From: CAZUGH01 sp964619785
GTDB taxonomy: Bacteria > Bacillota > Clostridia > Lachnospirales > Lachnospiraceae
Direction: 5' to 3'
DNA length: 7,712 bases
Assembly (NCBI GenBank): GCA_964619785.1
Contig: CAZUGH010000078.1
Coordinates: 1 to 7,712, forward strand
Every line of letters begins with the position of its first letter. Position 1 is the first letter of the stretch. This document shows, piece by piece, positions 1-6,839 of this stretch. The position numbers and the translations under genes were made by a program. The notes beneath the pieces were generated by a model. The model was not told the DNA's origin. It ran no database searches and worked only from the letters and a program-made list of their open reading frames with translations.

Positions 1-29
1 ATTATATAATATAAAACGGCTTGTGTCAA
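1..29 (-). promoter_or_regulatory. Perfect-consensus sigma-A promoter pointing out of the window
   Basis: On the minus strand TTGACA (24-29) and TATAAT (1-6) are separated by exactly 17 bases, so both hexamers match consensus at every position. A-rich tracts lie upstream, at the end of the preceding gene. The start point and the gene it drives are beyond the edge of the window. In Firmicutes rplM-rpsI commonly follow truA, so a highly expressed ribosomal-protein operon is a reasonable guess. The -35 lies 24 bases after the stop of the unknown membrane gene, so that gene is probably the last of the preceding operon. Confidence 0.85.
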
Positions 30-52
30 GCATTTTCCTTGGGTTTTCTACA

Positions 53-892
53 TTATTTCCAATTCCACAAAATCACAATTCCCAGTATGAAACTTGCAAG
101 ATTGGCAACAATTCCATAGCAAAATCCTCTCATCCGGCAGTGTTCATTTTCCTTATTTCTTAAAACCATCTCAAAAAAGAGAGCCTCAATCAGCATAATA
201 AAGATTTCTATGGCAATATAGAACAAGTACACAAAGGTGTTAATCATTTCTAAACTGAGGCAAAAGTAAAGTGCCATCTGCGTAATCACATTGATACAAA
301 GGAATTTGACTATGTTTTTTCGTGTCCATAAGCCAAATAAGTACAATATCGCACCTTCGATTAATAACGTCATTCCAAGGGTAATGCCGAGATTTCGTAC
401 TACCTCGAAGACCTTCTCTATCTTCGTTTTTCGATTGGAATCCACCAATGTCCCCGCTTTGACATCATAGACCATCTCAGCATGAAAGCTTTGTCGCTTA
501 ATTGATGGACTCGTATAGACATCTCCAGACTCAGTAACCAAGATTACTTTGAATTCATCGGGCACAATATAGCCAAACTCATATGTTTTAGAATCATTCC
601 TCGGATGATAGAACGCATCGCATATCCCCCAATCGATTCTTGCACACCAGCCATCTTCATGATATTGCTTCAACGCTTTCGTATAAACAGCGGCTGGTTC
701 CTCCTCATCTTCGTCAAACTCACGATCCGGATCATACTCATTCTTTTGAAGTAAATCAACATAATAGTTCCCTGCGGGTGCATTTTCAACAGTAACACTT
801 ATACTTGGCTTAGGTCCCGTGTCTGCTTGTACAACTTGCATAGGAATCAGACACATTATCATCATTAGTAGGAAAATGTTAGCTCTCTTCAT
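53..892 (-). CDS. Uncharacterised membrane protein: signal peptide, outer domain, four helices
   Basis: I cannot assign a function. The 279-residue product starts with a signal peptide: K2 R3, a hydrophobic core to about M18, and a likely cut after VQA at A23. The mature protein begins DTGPKPS. An extracytoplasmic domain (about 24-162) follows, with an acidic patch (DPDREFDEDEEEP, near 56-68) and two close cysteines, C83 and C91. Four transmembrane helices lie near 167-189, 194-217, 220-244 and 256-278. The basic TRKN and RNK...RMR loops suit the positive-inside rule with the large domain outside. Glutamates E179, E229 and E236 fall within the helices. I recall clostridial hypothetical proteins with the same TGPKPS start, a Tyr/Trp-rich middle and four helices, so this looks like an undescribed family. 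ATG at 890-892 is preferred because GGAG (900-903) is seven bases away; a TTG six bases upstream is too close. It overlaps truA by 14 bases. Confidence 0.85.
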   Translation of the reverse strand: MKRANIFLLMMIMCLIPMQVVQADTGPKPSISVTVENAPAGNYYVDLLQKNEYDPDREFDEDEEEPAAVYTKALKQYHEDGWCARIDWGICDAFYHPRNDSKTYEFGYIVPDEFKVILVTESGDVYTSPSIKRQSFHAEMVYDVKAGTLVDSNRKTKIEKVFEVVRNLGITLGMTLLIEGAILYLFGLWTRKNIVKFLCINVITQMALYFCLSLEMINTFVYLFYIAIEIFIMLIEALFFEMVLRNKENEHCRMRGFCYGIVANLASFILGIVILWNWK

Positions 893-1619
893 ACGCAATC
901 TCCACCAATCTCAATCCATGTGCAGGTGCCGTTGGTCCTGCCTGTTTGCGGTCACAACTAGCGATAATTACAGGCATATCAGCGGGATTGATGAATCCTT
1001 TTCCCACATCAACGAGTGTACCTGCTATGATGCGAACCATATTATATAGGAATCCATTGCCGTTGATGCGAAGTTTAATCAGCGAGCCTTCGCGCACAAC
1101 TTCAATCCAATGGATTGTGCGTATCGTCGTCTTCACTTGGCTTCCTGCCGAACAAAATCCTGCAAAATCATGTTCTCCAAGAAAATGATTCGCAGCCGCC
1201 TGCATTTTCTCAAGATCCAAATCATAATATACGTGGTACGCATACAATCGACTTAGTGGATCATATATTTTCTCGTTGATGATACTATATTCATACGTCT
1301 TGTTACAGCTTGTATAGCGTGGATGAAAGTCATCCGCTACCTGATAGGATTTCATCACTCGTATATCAGCAGGAAGTCCCTGATTCAATGCAAAGCACAG
1401 CTTCTCGGCAGGTATGGTGGTCTCCGTATCAAATACCGCCACATTTCCCAAGGCGTGTACGCCTGCATCGGTACGGCTTGCACCAATCAATTCAATCTCT
1501 TCCTTCAACAGTTTGCGAATCTCTGCCGTCAGAACTGATTCCACGCTGACTGCATTTTCCTGGCGCTGCCATCCATGATAATTTGTGCCATCATAGGCAA
1601 CAACTAACAATACCCTCAT
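879..1619 (-). CDS. truA: tRNA pseudouridine(38-40) synthase TruA
   Basis: The 246-residue TruA converts uridines 38, 39 and 40 in the tRNA anticodon stem to pseudouridine. The catalytic aspartate is D51 in the motif GASRTDAGVHA (46-56), with the conserved R49 beside it. The active-site tyrosine is probably Y109 in NKTYEY, and the family motif GNGFLYNMVRIIAGTL spans 187-202. The N-terminus (VAYDGTNYHGWQRQ) and the length are normal. The ribosome-binding site GAGGTG (1624-1629) overlaps the ecfT stop and sits close to the ATG. The last 14 bases, including the stop, overlap the start of the next gene, so the two are probably co-translated. Linkage of truA to ecfT is standard in Firmicutes and reflects operon history rather than shared function. 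Confidence 0.97.
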   Translation of the reverse strand: MRVLLVVAYDGTNYHGWQRQENAVSVESVLTAEIRKLLKEEIELIGASRTDAGVHALGNVAVFDTETTIPAEKLCFALNQGLPADIRVMKSYQVADDFHPRYTSCNKTYEYSIINEKIYDPLSRLYAYHVYYDLDLEKMQAAANHFLGEHDFAGFCSAGSQVKTTIRTIHWIEVVREGSLIKLRINGNGFLYNMVRIIAGTLVDVGKGFINPADMPVIIASCDRKQAGPTAPAHGLRLVEIAYEES

Positions 1620-1629
1620 ACGTCACCTC

Positions 1630-2436
1630 TCAAAATGGTGCAAAATGATTCACAATAATCAACACAACCAAGTACGCAACTGATATAAGATATCCTTGTA
1701 CATCAGTTGTTTTATAAACAAGTGGTTTCATCTTCGTTCGATTCTCTCCACCTTGATAACATCTTGCCTCCATCGCCATCGCGAGGTCATAAGCCCGTTT
1801 CGTCGATGATACAAGAAGAGGAACCAAAATCGAAACCATTGCTCGCAGACGTCGAAACAGATTGCCTTCCTCAAAGTCAGCACCTCTTGCACTCTGTGCA
1901 TTCATGATTCGATTGGTCTCTTCCATAAGAATCGGAATAAACCGTAGAGCCAAAGACATCATCATTGCAAAATCATGTACCGGCACTTTCAATTTCTTCA
2001 GCGGTTTTAGCAAACTTTCAATCGCATCGGTCAGCTGTGTCGGTGTCGTTGTATACGTCAGAATCGATGACCCAAGAATTAGGTATATCAAACGAAGTGC
2101 CATAAATGCGCCATTACGGAGCCCTTGATACGTCACCGTAATGAATTTCCAATGAAAGAGGGGCACTCCTGGTGTCCAGAACACATTAAATACAGCTGTA
2201 AATATCAACAGAAACAGAATTGCTTTCAGGCCCTTTACAATATAGGAAAATGGTACGTGTGACAGTTTAATCACGCTAAAGAGGAACAAACTCACCACAA
2301 TATATCCTAAAAAATTACGAAAAGTAAATAACGAAACAAGATACAATAAGGTACCTACTATTTTTACACGTGGGTCTAGACTGTGTATTTTTGACTTAAC
2401 AGGATAAAATTGTCCAATGGTAATATCTCGTAACAT
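1630..2436 (-). CDS. ecfT: ECF transporter transmembrane subunit EcfT (CbiQ-type)
   Basis: This 268-residue membrane subunit couples ATP hydrolysis by EcfA1/A2 to movement of interchangeable S components. Hydrophobic segments are visible at about residues 25-57 (two helices), 69-88, 108-128 and 246-264. Between them is a long cytoplasmic region with the two coupling motifs, ARG at 183-185 (AQSARGADF) and ARC at 224-226 (AMEARCYQGG). The second motif has Cys in place of the textbook Gly, which I recall as common in Firmicutes EcfT and do not read as a defect. The N-terminal SKIHSLDPRVKI motif is typical of the family. A GGAGG (2445-2449) is eight bases from the ATG. truA begins 10 bases after its stop. 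Confidence 0.96.
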   Translation of the reverse strand: MLRDITIGQFYPVKSKIHSLDPRVKIVGTLLYLVSLFTFRNFLGYIVVSLFLFSVIKLSHVPFSYIVKGLKAILFLLIFTAVFNVFWTPGVPLFHWKFITVTYQGLRNGAFMALRLIYLILGSSILTYTTTPTQLTDAIESLLKPLKKLKVPVHDFAMMMSLALRFIPILMEETNRIMNAQSARGADFEEGNLFRRLRAMVSILVPLLVSSTKRAYDLAMAMEARCYQGGENRTKMKPLVYKTTDVQGYLISVAYLVVLIIVNHFAPF

Positions 2437-2457
2437 AATCCAAACCTCCTTCGTGAG

Positions 2458-3309
2458 TTATCGCTTTTTCATATAATCCATAATACTTCTCTTAGCATCC
2501 TCTACTGTGAATACATCCGTGTCCACATGGATTCCCTCATCGTTTAATGCTTTCATCACATACGTAATCTGTGGTGCCATCAGCCCCATTGATTCAAGTT
2601 CGCTACTGTGACTAAAAACCTTCGCCGGCGTATCATCATAAACAATCTTGCCCTCATGCATCACGATGATACGATTCACATATTTCGCCATATCTTCCAT
2701 ACTATGAGATACGATAATTACGGTTATCCCTCTCTCGGCATGGAGTTGCATAATCAAGTCAAATATTTCGTCGCGTCCTTTCGGATCGAGGCCTGCTGTT
2801 GGCTCGTCGAGAATCAGTACCTCTGGTTCCATTGCAAGCACACCTGCGATTGCTACACGCCTCTTCTGTCCACCAGACAAATCAAGTGGCGAGACATCGT
2901 AGAGGTCTTCCTCAATCCCTACCTGCTTCAATGCAGCAAATGCTCTCATCTCCACATGAAGATTATCAATCCCCAAATTCTTGGGTCCAAACTTCACATC
3001 CTCAAGGACTGTCGTCTCAAATAATTGATACTCAGGATACTGAAAAACAAGTCCCACTTTGCCTCGTAATTCTTTCATTGAGAAGTCAGAATCTGCAATG
3101 TCCTGCCCATTATAGTAAATGCCACCACCCGTAGGCTTCAGAATGCCATTTAAATGCTGAATTAGCGTTGATTTACCCGAACCTGTGTGTCCGATTAACC
3201 CGATGACTTCTCCATCCTCTATTTTAATATTAACGTCGTCTAGCGCCTTTTTCTCAAATGCGGTTCCGGGGCTATATACATGTTCTAGATGATTCACAAT
3301 CAATGACAT
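2458..3309 (-). CDS. ecfA2: ECF transporter ATPase EcfA2 (CbiO-type)
   Basis: The 283-residue partner of EcfA1 also has every catalytic motif: Walker A GHTGSGKST (40-48), Q-loop Q90 in VFQYPEYQ, signature LSGGQ (144-148), Walker B VLILD (164-168) with E169, D-loop LDP (174-176) and H202. Assignment as A2 rests on gene order and on its N-terminus (MSLIVNHLEHVYSPGTAFEKKALDDV), where the YSPGT.FE..AL pattern is typical of EcfA2. EcfA1 has the FEY...A.DHVSL pattern instead. The ATG overlaps the ecfA1 TAA by one base (TAATG), and a GGGAGGTG (3317-3324) inside the end of ecfA1 serves as ribosome-binding site. ecfT starts 21 bases after its stop. Confidence 0.97.
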   Translation of the reverse strand: MSLIVNHLEHVYSPGTAFEKKALDDVNIKIEDGEVIGLIGHTGSGKSTLIQHLNGILKPTGGGIYYNGQDIADSDFSMKELRGKVGLVFQYPEYQLFETTVLEDVKFGPKNLGIDNLHVEMRAFAALKQVGIEEDLYDVSPLDLSGGQKRRVAIAGVLAMEPEVLILDEPTAGLDPKGRDEIFDLIMQLHAERGITVIIVSHSMEDMAKYVNRIIVMHEGKIVYDDTPAKVFSHSSELESMGLMAPQITYVMKALNDEGIHVDTDVFTVEDAKRSIMDYMKKR

Positions 3310-4166
3310 TACGATTCACCTCCCATGATATAAGCAAGTACGTCCACTAGCTCCTCAACAGACAAGATACCGTCTGGAATCTGATAGCCCTCTTTTTGCA
3401 ATTCATAAGCAAGCAATGTCACTTGCGGTACATCGAGGTGATATTCACGAAGTTTGTCAACCTGACTAAATATCTCCTTTGGCGTTCCTTCCATTGCTAA
3501 TTTACCTTGATTTATAACGATAACACGATTAGCTTCGATTACTTCTTCCATATAGTGAGTAATCCAAAGAACCGTGATATTTTCTTCTTTATTGAGTTGT
3601 TTTACAGCATCTAAAACCTGCCTGCGTCCAATCGGATCAAGCATTGCTGTCGCTTCATCAAGCACAATACATTTTGGATGCATGGCAAGAATTCCAGCAA
3701 TCGCAACTCGTTGCTTTTGGCCTCCTGATAAATTGTTCGGAGACTTTTTACGGTATTTCCACATCTTAACCTTATTAAGAGCGTCTTCTACCCTCTTCCA
3801 AATCTTCTTCGTGGGCACTCCTAGATTCTCCGGACCAAACCCAACATCCTCTTCTACTACATTATGAATGATTTGGTTATCGGGATTTTGGAAAACCATT
3901 CCTACATTCTTACGAATATCCCATAATACTTCTTCATCACTTGTATCCATTCCGTCAATAACAACCGTTCCTTCTCCTGGCGTTAGTATTGCATTAAAAT
4001 GCTTTGCCAGTGTCGATTTTCCCGATCCATTATGACCTAGGATAGCAACAAACTCTCCCTGTTCAACCTGAAGAGATACATGATCAACTGCAGTATTAAT
4101 AGACAATACATTGTCATCTGCATCACGTCTGATATATTCAAATACGATATCATCTACTTGAATCAT
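3309..4166 (-). CDS. ecfA1: ECF transporter ATPase EcfA1 (CbiO-type)
   Basis: This 285-residue ATPase subunit belongs to the energy-coupling-factor module that powers uptake of vitamins and metals by group II ECF transporters at the inner face of the membrane. All ABC motifs are intact: Walker A GHNGSGKST (44-52), Q-loop Q93 in VFQNPDNQ, signature LSGGQ (146-150), Walker B CIVLD with catalytic E171 (166-171), D-loop near LDP (176-178) and switch histidine H204. The C-terminal region after about 225 is the ECF-specific dimerisation and regulatory part. With EcfA2 it forms the heterodimer that binds the EcfT coupling helices. Its stop shares one base with the EcfA2 start, implying translational coupling. 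No substrate-binding S component is encoded nearby, as usual for this shared module. The gene follows a strong terminator with no visible promoter after it. Confidence 0.97.
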   Translation of the reverse strand: MIQVDDIVFEYIRRDADDNVLSINTAVDHVSLQVEQGEFVAILGHNGSGKSTLAKHFNAILTPGEGTVVIDGMDTSDEEVLWDIRKNVGMVFQNPDNQIIHNVVEEDVGFGPENLGVPTKKIWKRVEDALNKVKMWKYRKKSPNNLSGGQKQRVAIAGILAMHPKCIVLDEATAMLDPIGRRQVLDAVKQLNKEENITVLWITHYMEEVIEANRVIVINQGKLAMEGTPKEIFSQVDKLREYHLDVPQVTLLAYELQKEGYQIPDGILSVEELVDVLAYIMGGES

Positions 4167-4172
4167 GTTCTT

Positions 4173-4178
4173 CCCTCC
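4173..4178 (-). promoter_or_regulatory. Ribosome-binding site fixing the ecfA1 start
   Basis: GGAGGG is six bases from the ATG at 4164-4166. The longer open frame, which starts with TTG at 4217, lies within the terminator hairpin and has no ribosome-binding site. EcfA1 is therefore taken to start MIQVDDIVFEY. Confidence 0.88.
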
Positions 4179-4191
4179 ACTTCTGATTGTT

Positions 4192-4235
4192 AAAAAAGGA
4201 CCACAATGCCGCATCAAAATGCCACACTGCAGTCC
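4192..4235 (-). terminator. Strong intrinsic terminator after rplQ
   Basis: On the minus strand GGACTGCAGTGTGGCAT (4219-4235) pairs with ATGCGGCATTGTGGTCC (4198-4214) around a TTTG loop. That is 17 positions with one G-G mismatch and four G-U pairs. The 3' arm runs directly into six T residues (4192-4197). This is a textbook Rho-independent terminator, 21 bases after the rplQ stop. It ends only 25 bases before the ATG of ecfA1, so transcription of the ECF genes must pass it, or start inside or just after it. Confidence 0.88.
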
Positions 4236-4256
4236 CCATTATCATTCTATGCTTGA

Positions 4257-4793
4257 TTAAACTAACTCAATCAAAACTTCCATAGCTGCATCACCCTTAC
4301 GTGGTCCAATCTTTACGATACGTGTATAACCACCCTTGCGGTCTGCATACTTAGGAGCGATATCTTCAAACAATACATTTGTAATATCAATTTCTTTTGT
4401 CAGTTTCTTTCTGCCAGCTGTTGTCTTAGGAACATCAGTAACAGTATAGAGCATCTTCTTCATCTGACGTCTAGCGTGAAGTCTAGATGGGCTGTCTTTT
4501 TTGATTTCTTTATCTACTTCATCAAAAACAGTAACTTTCTTACCGTCAACAACCTCTTTCACTCTTTTACCATCTTTATCCTTACGAGCAACTTTTGTCT
4601 TAACAGTAACTGTTTCGTAATTATCTTTCTCACGAACAGCACTAGCAATCATTCCTTCAGCAATTTTGCGGATTTCTTTCGCTTTCGCTTCCGTAGTAAC
4701 AATCTTACCGTGATACAGTAAAGCAGTTACCTGGCTTCTTAGCAATGCTTTTCTCTGGCTTTTCGTTCTGCCAAGCTTTCTATACTTTGCCAT
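4257..4793 (-). CDS. rplQ: 50S ribosomal protein L17 (bL17) with an internal insertion
   Basis: The 178-residue product is bL17, a large-subunit protein near the exit-tunnel face. The conserved N-terminal half (MAKYRKLGRTKSQRKALLRS, then KIVTTEAKAKEIRKIAE) and C-terminal half (SRLHARRQ, then APKYADRKGGYTRIVKIGPRKGDAAMEVLIELV) align with the Bacillus protein of about 120 residues. Between them, at roughly residues 56-102, lies an extra highly charged stretch rich in Lys, Asp, Glu and Val. A smaller extra segment is at about 118-135. I recall similarly long bL17 proteins in Lachnospiraceae, so the insertion is probably lineage-typical rather than an error: the frame is open and the composition matches its neighbours. 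GGAGG (4801-4805) lies seven bases from ATG. This is the last gene before a strong terminator, as expected for the end of the alpha operon. Confidence 0.97.
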   Translation of the reverse strand: MAKYRKLGRTKSQRKALLRSQVTALLYHGKIVTTEAKAKEIRKIAEGMIASAVREKDNYETVTVKTKVARKDKDGKRVKEVVDGKKVTVFDEVDKEIKKDSPSRLHARRQMKKMLYTVTDVPKTTAGRKKLTKEIDITNVLFEDIAPKYADRKGGYTRIVKIGPRKGDAAMEVLIELV

Positions 4794-4832
4794 TACATTT
4801 CCTCCTTATAAATATTTAGCGTTTCGTACTAT

Positions 4833-5792
4833 CTATTCTTCACCTGAACTTAAGGAAAGTCCAAGTTCCTTCAGTTTAGCTAATACTTCTTCTAAAGATT
4901 TACGACCAAGGTTACGTACCTTCATCATGTCTTCAGAAGTCTTATTTGTTAATTCTTCTACTGTATTGATTCCTGCTCTCTTCAAGCAGTTATAAGAACG
5001 AACAGAGAGTTCAAGTTCATCAATGTTCATCTCTAATACTTTTTCTTTCTGGTCGTCTTCCTTCTCAACCATGACATCAACTGTCTTAGCATTCTCAGAA
5101 AGATCAATGAAAGAATTCAAGTGCTCGCTAAGTACCTTAGCTGCAAGGCTAACTGCCTCATCTGGAGCCAATGTACCATTCGTATGAACGTCAAGTATTA
5201 ATTTATCAAAGTCAGTAATCTGACCAACACGAGTGTTCTCAATTGCGATATTCACTCTCTCGATTGGAGTGTAAATGGAATCAATCGGAATCATATCGAT
5301 AGCCATATCTTCCATCTTGTTCTTATCAGCACCTACATATCCACGACCCTTTGTTACAGTCATCTCAATGTAAAGCTTGCAATCTGCACCACCATTCAAT
5401 GTAGCAATAACCTGATCCTGATTAACAATCTCAATGTCAGAGTCACACTGAATATCTGCTGCTGTGATTACGCCTTCGCCTCTAGCATCAACATAGATAA
5501 CCTTTGGCTCATTCGTCTCACTACTATTCTTGATAGCAAGACTCTTGATGTTCATAACGATCTCTGTAACATCTTCCTTAACACCAGGAATCGCACTGAA
5601 CTCATGTACAACACCATCAATCTTTATCTGGCTTACTGCTGCACCAGGTAAAGATGAAAGCATAATCCTTCTTAAAGAATTACCCAAAGTTGTTCCGTAT
5701 CCTCTTTCAAGTGGTTCTACTACAAAACGTCCATATTTTTTATCTTCAGAAATTTCTGCAATTTCAATTCTAGGCTTTTCAAATTCAAACAC
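4833..5792 (-). CDS. rpoA: DNA-directed RNA polymerase subunit alpha
   Basis: The 319-residue alpha subunit dimerises to start RNA polymerase assembly and contacts UP elements and activators through its C-terminal domain. The N-terminal domain (about 1-230) holds the assembly motif YGTTLGNSLRRIMLSSLPGAA (from Y32). A charged, flexible linker (around EKEDDQKEK) leads to the C-terminal domain (about 255-315). The DNA-contacting residues fall at R265, N268, C269, G296, K298, S299 and E302, which by my count are the same numbers as in E. coli. The domain reads SVRSYNCLKRAG...VRNLGRKSLEE, as in other Firmicutes. The start is GTG at 5790-5792, supported by AAGGAGGG (5800-5807) with seven bases of spacing and by the typical MFEFEKP N-terminus. 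It sits 29 bases after rpsD and 39 bases before rplQ, with no terminator on either side. Confidence 0.99.
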   Translation of the reverse strand: MFEFEKPRIEIAEISEDKKYGRFVVEPLERGYGTTLGNSLRRIMLSSLPGAAVSQIKIDGVVHEFSAIPGVKEDVTEIVMNIKSLAIKNSSETNEPKVIYVDARGEGVITAADIQCDSDIEIVNQDQVIATLNGGADCKLYIEMTVTKGRGYVGADKNKMEDMAIDMIPIDSIYTPIERVNIAIENTRVGQITDFDKLILDVHTNGTLAPDEAVSLAAKVLSEHLNSFIDLSENAKTVDVMVEKEDDQKEKVLEMNIDELELSVRSYNCLKRAGINTVEELTNKTSEDMMKVRNLGRKSLEEVLAKLKELGLSLSSGEE

Positions 5793-5821
5793 TTCAGGAC
5801 CCTCCTTTTGGGTTTACTTAA

Positions 5822-6415
5822 TTACTTAGAGTACAACTCGACAATAAGCACGTCATTAACAGGAACATCAATTTCGTCTCTTGTTGGGAGTGCTTTGATG
5901 GTACCTGTAAGATTCTCATGATCCGCTTCAAGCCAAGCTGGAACCATTCTAGAACCTGTTACTTCAAGGATATCCTTATATCTCTGAGCGCTCTTGAATT
6001 TTTCTTTGACTTCAATCACATCTCCAACCTTAACACTGTAAGATGGAATATTAACACTCTTGCCATTAACAAGAATGTGCTTATGATCAACAATCTGTCT
6101 AGTCTCTTTTCTAGTTCTTCCGTAACCCATACGGAAAAGTACATTATCTAATCTCAGCTCAAGAAGGATCATCAGGTTTTCACCTGTTGTACCATTTTTA
6201 AGCTTTGATGCTTTAGCAAAATAGTTTCTGAAAGGCTTCTCTAATACACCATAGATAAATTTTGCTTTTTGTTTTTCTTTTAACTGAGTACCATACTCGC
6301 TCAATTTTTTTCCAGTTCTAGCATTTCTCTTAGACTTCTTATCAATTCCTAAATATACAGGATCAAGATCAAGAGATCTACATCTTTTAAGAACAGGCGT
6401 CATATCTCTAGCCAT
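5822..6415 (-). CDS. rpsD: 30S ribosomal protein S4 (uS4), zinc-free form
   Basis: The 197-residue uS4 is a primary 16S rRNA binder that nucleates assembly of the 30S body and lines the mRNA entry channel. The N-terminal part (MARDMTPVLKRCRSLDLDP) has one cysteine, C12, and lacks the zinc-binding Cys cluster, so this is the C- form. The S4 RNA-binding domain spans about residues 87-145 (LRLDNVLFRMGYGRTRKETRQ, then HILVNGKSVNIPSYSVKVGD). The C-terminus is the usual DVPVNDVLIVELYSK. In the alpha operon of E. coli, and for the separate rpsD of Bacillus subtilis, S4 represses its own mRNA. Having rpsD inside this operon makes it the leading candidate ligand for the rpsM leader, which is an inference. 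The start ATG is preceded by AGGAGG (6423-6428), seven bases away and overlapping the rpsK stop. Confidence 0.98.
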   Translation of the reverse strand: MARDMTPVLKRCRSLDLDPVYLGIDKKSKRNARTGKKLSEYGTQLKEKQKAKFIYGVLEKPFRNYFAKASKLKNGTTGENLMILLELRLDNVLFRMGYGRTRKETRQIVDHKHILVNGKSVNIPSYSVKVGDVIEVKEKFKSAQRYKDILEVTGSRMVPAWLEADHENLTGTIKALPTRDEIDVPVNDVLIVELYSK

Positions 6416-6426
6416 TTTAATTCCTC

Positions 6427-6822
6427 CTATACTCTTCTACGTTTTGGTGGTCTACAACCATTGTGTGGAACTGGTGTAACATCTTGGATACTTGTAACTT
6501 CAATACCGCATGCCTGAAGAGCACGGATTGCAGCTTCTCTTCCTGAACCAGGTCCTTTTACCATTACTTCAACTGACTTTAAACCATGAGGTAAAGCAGC
6601 TTTAGCTGCTGTCTCTGCTGCCATCTGAGCTGCATATGGAGTGGACTTCTTAGAACCTCTGAATCCAAGTCCGCCTGCGCTAGCCCAAGAAATAGCATTT
6701 CCTTGTAAATCTGTCAGCGTTACGATTGTATTATTAAAAGATGACTGAATATGTGCCTGTCCGCGGTCTATATTTTTCTTGACGCGCTTATTAGTCACTT
6801 TCTTTGCAACTTTCTTAGCCAT
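6427..6822 (-). CDS. rpsK: 30S ribosomal protein S11 (uS11)
   Basis: The 131-residue uS11 lies on the platform of the small subunit near the E site and the Shine-Dalgarno helix. The basic N-terminus (MAKKVAKKV) is followed by the conserved core AHIQSSFNNTIVTLTD, the GNAISWASAGGLGFRGSKKSTPYAAQ region and the KGPGSGREAAIRALQ segment. The C-terminus is the near-invariant DVTPVPHNGCRPPKRRRV. The Asn-Gly pair at residues 121-122 corresponds to the site that forms isoaspartate in E. coli S11. The ATG at 6820-6822 is chosen over a TTG two codons upstream because of Shine-Dalgarno spacing. The TAG stop is embedded in the TAGGAGG that serves as the rpsD ribosome-binding site, so translation of rpsK and rpsD is probably coupled. 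Confidence 0.98.
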   Translation of the reverse strand: MAKKVAKKVTNKRVKKNIDRGQAHIQSSFNNTIVTLTDLQGNAISWASAGGLGFRGSKKSTPYAAQMAAETAAKAALPHGLKSVEVMVKGPGSGREAAIRALQACGIEVTSIQDVTPVPHNGCRPPKRRRV

Positions 6823-6830
6823 TGACAAAC

Positions 6831-6836
6831 CCTCCT
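6831..6836 (-). promoter_or_regulatory. Ribosome-binding site fixing the rpsK start
   Basis: AGGAGG lies eight bases from the ATG at 6820-6822. The in-frame TTG at 6826-6828, two codons upstream, would be only two bases from it and is therefore rejected as the start. Confidence 0.85.
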
Positions 6837-6839
6837 AAA

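Noticed and set aside
2608..3024. 138-codon plus-strand open frame, and other plus-strand frames across the window
   Set aside because: They lie antisense within strongly conserved genes (here ecfA2), read as unstructured low-similarity peptides, and are shadows of the real coding frames.
4167..4217. 17-residue extension of EcfA1 from a TTG at 4217
   Set aside because: It would start inside the rplQ terminator and lacks a ribosome-binding site; the ATG at 4166 has GGAGGG at six bases.
4253..4274. TTGATT/AATCAA dyad spanning the rplQ stop codon
   Set aside because: It is six A/T-rich base pairs within coding sequence, with no T-run and no partner element; the real terminator is just downstream.
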